Shown here: one piece after another, positions 59,985 through 64,000 of the stretch | Layout of the letters: every line of letters begins with the position of its first letter | Numbering within the stretch: position 1 is the first letter of the stretch | Assembly: GCF_024172095.1 (NCBI RefSeq) | Contig: NZ_JAMZDX010000005.1 | Location: 248,001-312,000 of the forward strand | Length of the DNA stretch: 64,000 bases | Direction of reading: 5' to 3' | Origin: Kitasatospora cinereorecta | GTDB taxonomy: Bacteria; Actinomycetota; Actinomycetes; Streptomycetales; Streptomycetaceae | The notes under the pieces: model-generated | Seen by the model: the letters and a program-made list of their open reading frames with translations, nothing else | What the model was told of the DNA's origin: nothing | Databases searched by the model: none | Position numbers and translations under genes: made by a program

Positions 59985-61007
59985 TCACACGCAGCCGCAG
60001 GAGCGGCGGACGACCAGCCGGGAGGGGAACTGCCGCAGGCGGTCGCGGCGCGATCCGTCCAGCGGGGACGAGCCGTTCAACAGCAGGTCGACGGCGGCCT
60101 CGGCCATCGCCGTCCGGTCCGAGGCGACCGTGGTGAGCGGCGGATCGGTGAGCGACGCCTCCTTCAGGTCGTCGAATCCGACCACCGCGAGCTCGCCGGG
60201 CACGTCGATCCGCAGCTCCCGGGCCGCCCGCAGCAGCCCGATCGCCTGGTCGTCGGTGGAACAGAACACCGCCGGCGGCCGGGCCGGACCGCTCAACAGC
60301 TGCAGGCCGACCCGGTAGGCGTCGTACCGGTTGTACGGGCACGCGAACAGGCGGCCCTCGGTGGACCGGCCGGCCTCGTGCATGGCCTGCCGCCAGCCCT
60401 CGACGTGGTCGGTGACCGGGTCGCCGATCGTCGGCGTGGGCTCGATGCCGCCGAGGCACGCCACGTACGCATGCCCGTGCTCCAGCAGGTGGCGGGTGGC
60501 GAGCCGGGCGCCGCCAACGTCGTCGGTCACCACCGCGAACTCGCGGAAGGACTCGGGGCTCTCGTGCAGCAGCACGACCGGGGCGTCCCACGCGGCCAGC
60601 TCGGCCGCCGCCTGCTCGCTCGGCCCCTGGCTGACCAGGACCAGCCCCGAGACCCGCATGCCCAGGAACGCCCGCAGGTAGTGGACCTCCCGCTCGTCCC
60701 GGTAGTCCGAGTTACCGACCAGCACCATCTTGCCCCGGGCCGCTGCGGCCTGCTCCAGCGCGTGCGCCACCTCCCCGAAGAACGGCTGTCGGGCATCGGG
60801 AACGATCAGGCCCAGCAGATCGGTTCGGCGACTGGCCATCGCCTGTGCGACGCGGTCGGGACGGTAGCCGAGGGCGGCTATCGCGGCGACGACCCGTTCG
60901 CGGGTCGCCGGAGCCACAGGCCGCGGCCCGTTGTTCACCACGTAGGAGACGACCGCGGTCGAGGTACCCGCCATCCTGGCCACATCATCACGCGTCACCT
61001 TGGTCAC
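59985..61007 (-). CDS. LacI family transcriptional regulator
   Basis: The 340-residue protein has an N-terminal LacI helix-turn-helix and hinge (VTRDDVARMAGTSTAVVSYVVNNG at about residues 4-27) and a periplasmic-binding-protein-like sensor domain. Motifs include LLGLIVPDARQPFFGEVAHALE and AVVGFDDLKEASLTDPPLTTV. The Cys-Gly-Cys end (RRSCGCV) is common in this group. It should repress a sugar-uptake or hydrolase gene until its sugar binds. A GTG at 61007 or 61013 is the start. It is divergent from the HutD-like gene, which may be its target, although other distant targets are as likely. Confidence 0.92.
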   Translation of the reverse strand: MTKVTRDDVARMAGTSTAVVSYVVNNGPRPVAPATRERVVAAIAALGYRPDRVAQAMASRRTDLLGLIVPDARQPFFGEVAHALEQAAAARGKMVLVGNSDYRDEREVHYLRAFLGMRVSGLVLVSQGPSEQAAAELAAWDAPVVLLHESPESFREFAVVTDDVGGARLATRHLLEHGHAYVACLGGIEPTPTIGDPVTDHVEGWRQAMHEAGRSTEGRLFACPYNRYDAYRVGLQLLSGPARPPAVFCSTDDQAIGLLRAARELRIDVPGELAVVGFDDLKEASLTDPPLTTVASDRTAMAEAAVDLLLNGSSPLDGSRRDRLRQFPSRLVVRRSCGCV

Positions 61008-61267
61008 CCGCACGAGCCTACGACGGCTTGCCGATCTCCGTACGCCGTTCGGGAACTGACCATCCTTCCGGCGCCGGTCCGCTGCGACCCCGGGCGCGGA
61101 ACGCGACCCTGCGTTGGTGCGCGCGGCAGCCGCCCTTCCACGGGGTCGACATCCCGCAGGTCCGGCGTACGTCCGCCGCATGTCCGGCGCCTGTCCGGCG
61201 CAGCCGGCGGGGCGTGGCAGGATGCGTGGCTGATCGGCGGATTCGGGCGAGGACGGGAGCAGGGGCG

Positions 61268-61858
61268 ATGGCGGTCGAGGTGCTGCGGGCGGACGAGCGG
61301 GCGGCCACGCCCTGGCTGAACGGCGGCGGAGTGACCCGGGAGGTGGCGGGCTTCCCGGCCGGCGCGGGGCTCACCGACTTCGCGTGGCGGGTCAGCCTGG
61401 CGGACGTCGGCCAGGGCGGGCCGTTCTCCCGCTTCGAGGGGATCGACCGGGTGATCACCGTGGTCGACGGCGCGGGCATGGCCCTCACCGTGGACGGCGT
61501 CGAGCACGTGCTGCCCGCGCCCTACCACCCGTTCGCCTTCGCGGGCGACTCCGACACCGACTGCCGCCTGCTCGGCGGCCCGGTCGTCGACTTCAACGTG
61601 ATGACCCGCCGCGGCCGGGCCGCCGCCACGGTCGAGATCGCCGAGGCCCCGCGGACGGTCGACGTCCCGGCGGACGCGGACGCCGTCGTGCTGGTCGTCT
61701 GCCTGGCGGGCAGCGCGACGCTCGACGGGGCCGGGCACGACGGGGTGGGGCTGCGGCTGGGACGGCTGGATGCCGCGCTGCTGTCGTCGGGTGAGCGGCA
61801 GCGCCTGGACGTCGACGGGGTGGCGGCAGTGGTCGAGCTGCGGACGGTCGGCGACTGA
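61268..61858 (+). CDS. HutD family protein (bicupin)
   Basis: The 196-residue protein belongs to the HutD/Ves family. TPWLNGGGVTREVAGFP and FAWRVSLADVGQGGPFSRF are the diagnostic segments, followed by a second cupin-like half. HutD members are often linked to histidine utilisation and bind formylated intermediates, but no other hut gene is nearby. The ATG at 61268 has GGGAGCAGGGGCG upstream. It is divergent from the LacI-type regulator across 254-260 bases. Confidence 0.92.
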   Translation: MAVEVLRADERAATPWLNGGGVTREVAGFPAGAGLTDFAWRVSLADVGQGGPFSRFEGIDRVITVVDGAGMALTVDGVEHVLPAPYHPFAFAGDSDTDCRLLGGPVVDFNVMTRRGRAAATVEIAEAPRTVDVPADADAVVLVVCLAGSATLDGAGHDGVGLRLGRLDAALLSSGERQRLDVDGVAAVVELRTVGD

Positions 61859-61967
61859 CGGCTTTCGACCGACCATCGACGGCCGGCGGCTTTCAGCCGA
61901 CCGTTGACCGTAGGCCGGTGACCATCGGCCGTTGACCGTCAACCACCACTGACTGACGGATGACAGA

Positions 61968-61982
61968 TGACGAAAATCGTCA
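61968..61982. promoter_or_regulatory. short inverted repeat in the leader of the epimerase gene
   Basis: TGACGA and TCGTCA flank AAA in an otherwise GC-rich window. It is preceded by several degenerate GTTGACCGT-like repeats from 61870 to 61942. It may be an operator for the downstream epimerase gene. Confidence 0.35.
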
Positions 61983-62052
61983 GCGCACTACGCGGGATCA
62001 TGCTCCAGTCGAAGCAGATCGGATGACCGATAAACGAAAGGGCCGGTACGGC

Positions 62053-62958
62053 ATGCGAGTGCTGGTGAGCGGGGCGTTCGGATTCGTCGGGACCGCCGTG
62101 GTGCGCCAACTCGCAGCGGCCGGGCACCAGGTACGGGCGCTCGGCCACCGAGCCGAGCCGCCGGCCGGGCTGCCGGTGGCGGAGGTGGTCCGCGGCGACG
62201 TCCGCGAGCCCGCCGTGTGGCGGGAGGCGCTGGACGGGGTGGACGCGGTCTGCCACCTGGCGGCGCTCACCCGGGGCCGGGAGTCGGTGGAGCGTCCACA
62301 GTCCCACTGGGACGTCAACCTCGGCGGCATGGAGGCGCTGCTGGAGTCCCTGCCGTCAGGCCCCGGTCGCCTGCGGGTGGTTTTCGGCTCGACCGCGGCG
62401 GTGTACGGCGCACCGGAGCGCCAGCCGATCGACGAGCGGACCCCGCCGGCGCCCGGGAACCCGTACGGCGAGTCGAAGTTGGCGGCCGAGCGGCTGCTGC
62501 TGGCCCACGGCGCGGCGGATGCGGTGGTGCTGCGCTGCTTCAACGCGGCCGGCACCGGCGACGTGGACGAGACCCGCATCATCCCCCGCGCGCTGGCGGT
62601 GGCCGCCGGCCGTCACCCGCACCTGGAGCTGAACGGCGACGGCAGTGTGGTGCGCGACTTCGTGCACGTGGACGACATGGCGCGGGCGTACCTGCTGGCG
62701 GTGGAGCAGCCGTCCCACCGGGCGGGCGCGGAGCGGGTGTTCAACGTGGGTGCGACGCCCGCGAGCATGCGGGAGATCGTCGACGCCGTGGAGCGGGTGA
62801 CGGGCCGCCCGGTGCCGCTGGTTCACCGTCCGGCGCTGCCGGAGGCGCCGCGCCTGGTGGCGGACACGGCGCTGATCCGTCGCGTGCTGGGCTGGCGTCC
62901 GGAGCGCTCCGGACTCACCCGGATGATCGAGGACGCCTGGACCAGCCCGTCCCCCTGA
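62053..62958 (+). CDS. NAD-dependent epimerase/dehydratase
   Basis: The 301-residue protein is an extended SDR. VSGAFGFVGTAVVRQL at about residues 4-19 binds NAD (GxxGxxG), GSTAAVYG holds the active-site Ser/Thr, NPYGESKLAAE the YxxxK pair, and RCFNAAGTG follows. The C-terminal NGDGSVVRDFVHVDDMA is the UDP-sugar site of 4-epimerases. It resembles a UDP-glucose 4-epimerase. The ATG at 62053 has AAAGGG about 11 bases upstream; an in-frame ATG at 62023 is an alternative. No polysaccharide gene is adjacent. Confidence 0.9.
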   Translation: MRVLVSGAFGFVGTAVVRQLAAAGHQVRALGHRAEPPAGLPVAEVVRGDVREPAVWREALDGVDAVCHLAALTRGRESVERPQSHWDVNLGGMEALLESLPSGPGRLRVVFGSTAAVYGAPERQPIDERTPPAPGNPYGESKLAAERLLLAHGAADAVVLRCFNAAGTGDVDETRIIPRALAVAAGRHPHLELNGDGSVVRDFVHVDDMARAYLLAVEQPSHRAGAERVFNVGATPASMREIVDAVERVTGRPVPLVHRPALPEAPRLVADTALIRRVLGWRPERSGLTRMIEDAWTSPSP

Positions 62959-63008
62959 AGGACCGCGGCAGGCACCGGCGGGCCCCGCGGAACAGCCCGG
63001 GGAACGGC

Positions 63009-63407
63009 TCAGGGCCGGTCGTACCAGGAGAAGGCGGCGATCCGCCAGCCCTCCGGGGTCCGGACGAACTGGAAGGTCTTGCTGCCGCCGCCCTCGTACG
63101 GTTCGCCGTCCAACAGCCCGGACTTGCGGTACTCGCCGAAGCGGCAGGCGATGTCACCGGCAATGTCGGTCCGCTCGGCGGTCTCCCACTCGGAGAACTC
63201 GGTCAACCGGCCCTCGTTCAGCAGCCGTTCGCGCGGCTCGATGAACTCCTCGACGGAGTAGGCGGCGTAGTTCGGGCCGGTGACGACGATGACGCCGCCG
63301 GGGACCATCAGCCGGCGCAGCCGCGCCAGGTCGGCGGGCTTCCCGCCGCGGTTGTCGAAGGCTCCGAAGAACTCGGCGGTGAGCGCGTCTATCTCAAGCT
63401 TGGACAT
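63009..63407 (-). CDS. NTF2-like (SnoaL/DUF4440-type) protein
   Basis: The 132-residue protein has the cone-like NTF2 fold: an N-terminal helix (LEIDALTAEFFGAFDNRGG), then beta strands with DLARLRRLMVPGGVIVVTG and GGSKTFQFVRTPEGWRIAAFSWYDRP. Family members include polyketide cyclases and steroid isomerase-like enzymes, but many have no known activity. The WRIAAFSWYD ending is typical of DUF4440-like proteins. The ATG at 63407 begins MSKLEIDAL. Confidence 0.85.
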   Translation of the reverse strand: MSKLEIDALTAEFFGAFDNRGGKPADLARLRRLMVPGGVIVVTGPNYAAYSVEEFIEPRERLLNEGRLTEFSEWETAERTDIAGDIACRFGEYRKSGLLDGEPYEGGGSKTFQFVRTPEGWRIAAFSWYDRP

Positions 63408-63516
63408 GGCCGGACGCTAGCACCGCATTACACCGCAAGGGGCCGCACCCCACACGGGGGCCTCGCCGCTGGCGCACCTCCGCTCGCCGGCACCCGGCAC
63501 ACCCCCCGGCGGCCGG

Positions 63517-64000
63517 CTACCGCTCCCCCGCCACCTGCTCGTCCGCCGCGCTGCCGCCCTCCTCGCCCGGTATCCGCAGGTCCCACCCGACCAGGGCGCG
63601 CAGCTGCTCCGCAGTGACGCCGTCGGGCAGCGGCCTGGGCGCGTCGTGCCGGATCGGCGGCTGCCAGCCCTCCTCGGCGTCCCAGCGGCGGACCACGCGG
63701 GCGGGCGCGCCGGCGACCACCGCGTGGTCGGGCACCTCACCGCTGACCACGGAGTTGGCGGCGACGACCACGTTGCGGCCGATCCGGGCGCCGGGGAGGA
63801 TCACGGCGCCGGTGCCGATCCACGAGCCGGCGCCGATCTCCACGGGCTCGTTGCGCGGCCACTGCTTGCCGATCGGCAGTTCGGTGTCGCGGTACTCGTG
63901 GGCCTGGTCGGTGATGTAGACGTCGGGGCCGGTCCACACGTCGTCGCCGAGGACGATCGACTGGTGGCCGACGATGTGGCTGCCGCGGCCGATCACGCAG
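63517..64000 (-). CDS. hexapeptide-repeat acyltransferase, 5' end beyond the window
   Basis: The visible 160 residues form a left-handed beta-helix: IGRGSHIVGHQSIVLGDDVW, VEIGAGSWIGTGAVILPGA and IGRNVVVAANSVVSGEVP are hexapeptide-repeat coils, with VVAGAPARVVRRW as the common closing motif of maltose/galactoside acetyltransferases. The tail is acidic. The frame remains open through base 64000, and the first visible coil looks internal, so the gene continues past the window edge. It would acetylate a sugar or other small molecule; the neighbours do not define the substrate. Confidence 0.88.
   Translation of the reverse strand, partial: CVIGRGSHIVGHQSIVLGDDVWTGPDVYITDQAHEYRDTELPIGKQWPRNEPVEIGAGSWIGTGAVILPGARIGRNVVVAANSVVSGEVPDHAVVAGAPARVVRRWDAEEGWQPPIRHDAPRPLPDGVTAEQLRALVGWDLRIPGEEGGSAADEQVAGER

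Noticed and set aside
61268..61858. Histidine utilisation operon based on the HutD-like gene
   Set aside because: hutH, hutU, hutI and hutG homologues are absent from the neighbourhood.

Overview
The window is about 73% GC by eye, with strong third-position G/C bias, frequent GTG/TTG starts and several families typical of streptomycetes: a DUF397 protein, a DUF6643-like Gly/Pro/Gln-rich protein and an NsdA-type developmental regulator. It is best read as chromosomal DNA of a streptomycete (Streptomyces, Kitasatospora or a close relative). No rRNA, tRNA, CRISPR array, transposase or phage gene was recognised. About sixty protein genes fill both strands.

Layout. 0-2 kb: the ATP-dependent 5-oxoprolinase genes pxpA (cut by the window edge), pxpB and pxpC. 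2-17.5 kb: a mixed housekeeping stretch. It holds a VOC protein, a 1204-residue membrane-anchored NACHT/STAND-type NTPase, glpD, a GNAT enzyme, a small secreted Cys protein, an SDR, a thioesterase-like protein, a secreted serine hydrolase, uppP, a YcnI-like copper protein, a HEAT-repeat protein and a large regulator. 17.9-22.5 kb: an APH-type kinase, an acyl-CoA dehydrogenase-like protein, two small hypothetical proteins in a gene-poor patch, and an orphan dhaM.

22.6-46.7 kb is a cell-surface polysaccharide region. It contains a UDP-sugar epimerase, a PglD-like acetyltransferase, a PglC-like initiating sugar phosphate transferase, four GT4-like glycosyltransferases, two polysaccharide deacetylases, a HpnB-like GT2, a Wzm/Wzt ABC exporter, a Wzz/BY-kinase-like protein with an altered Walker A, a GNAT protein, a Wzy-like polymerase and a DegT/PglE-like aminotransferase. 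A tyrosine phosphatase, a glutamate-racemase-like protein, a methyltransferase and a DsbA-like protein with a CTHS active site are interspersed. The genes from 40.1 to 46.7 kb overlap or nearly touch and should be one operon. No Wzx flippase and no 4,6-dehydratase is visible in the window. uppP at 12.7 kb recycles the lipid carrier such a pathway needs.

46.8-64 kb: mscL with a zinc-ribbon tail, the DUF6643-like protein, a MOSC protein and a fusion of a long right-handed beta-helix with a CbxX/CfxQ-type AAA+ ATPase. These are followed by a DeoR regulator with a coupled membrane protein, a GNAT, a Cds1-like cysteine desulfhydrase, a PhzF-like epimerase, a head-to-head ROK regulator/MFS pair, an inositol-monophosphatase-like enzyme, a LacI regulator, a HutD-like protein, a sugar epimerase, an NTF2-like protein and a partial hexapeptide acetyltransferase.

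The least explained objects are the beta-helix/AAA+ fusion, the polysaccharide locus with both an ABC exporter and a polymerase plus a Walker-A-altered kinase homologue, and the NACHT-type NTPase with a repeat-encoded spacer. Short tandem repeats are common between genes and sometimes inside them.
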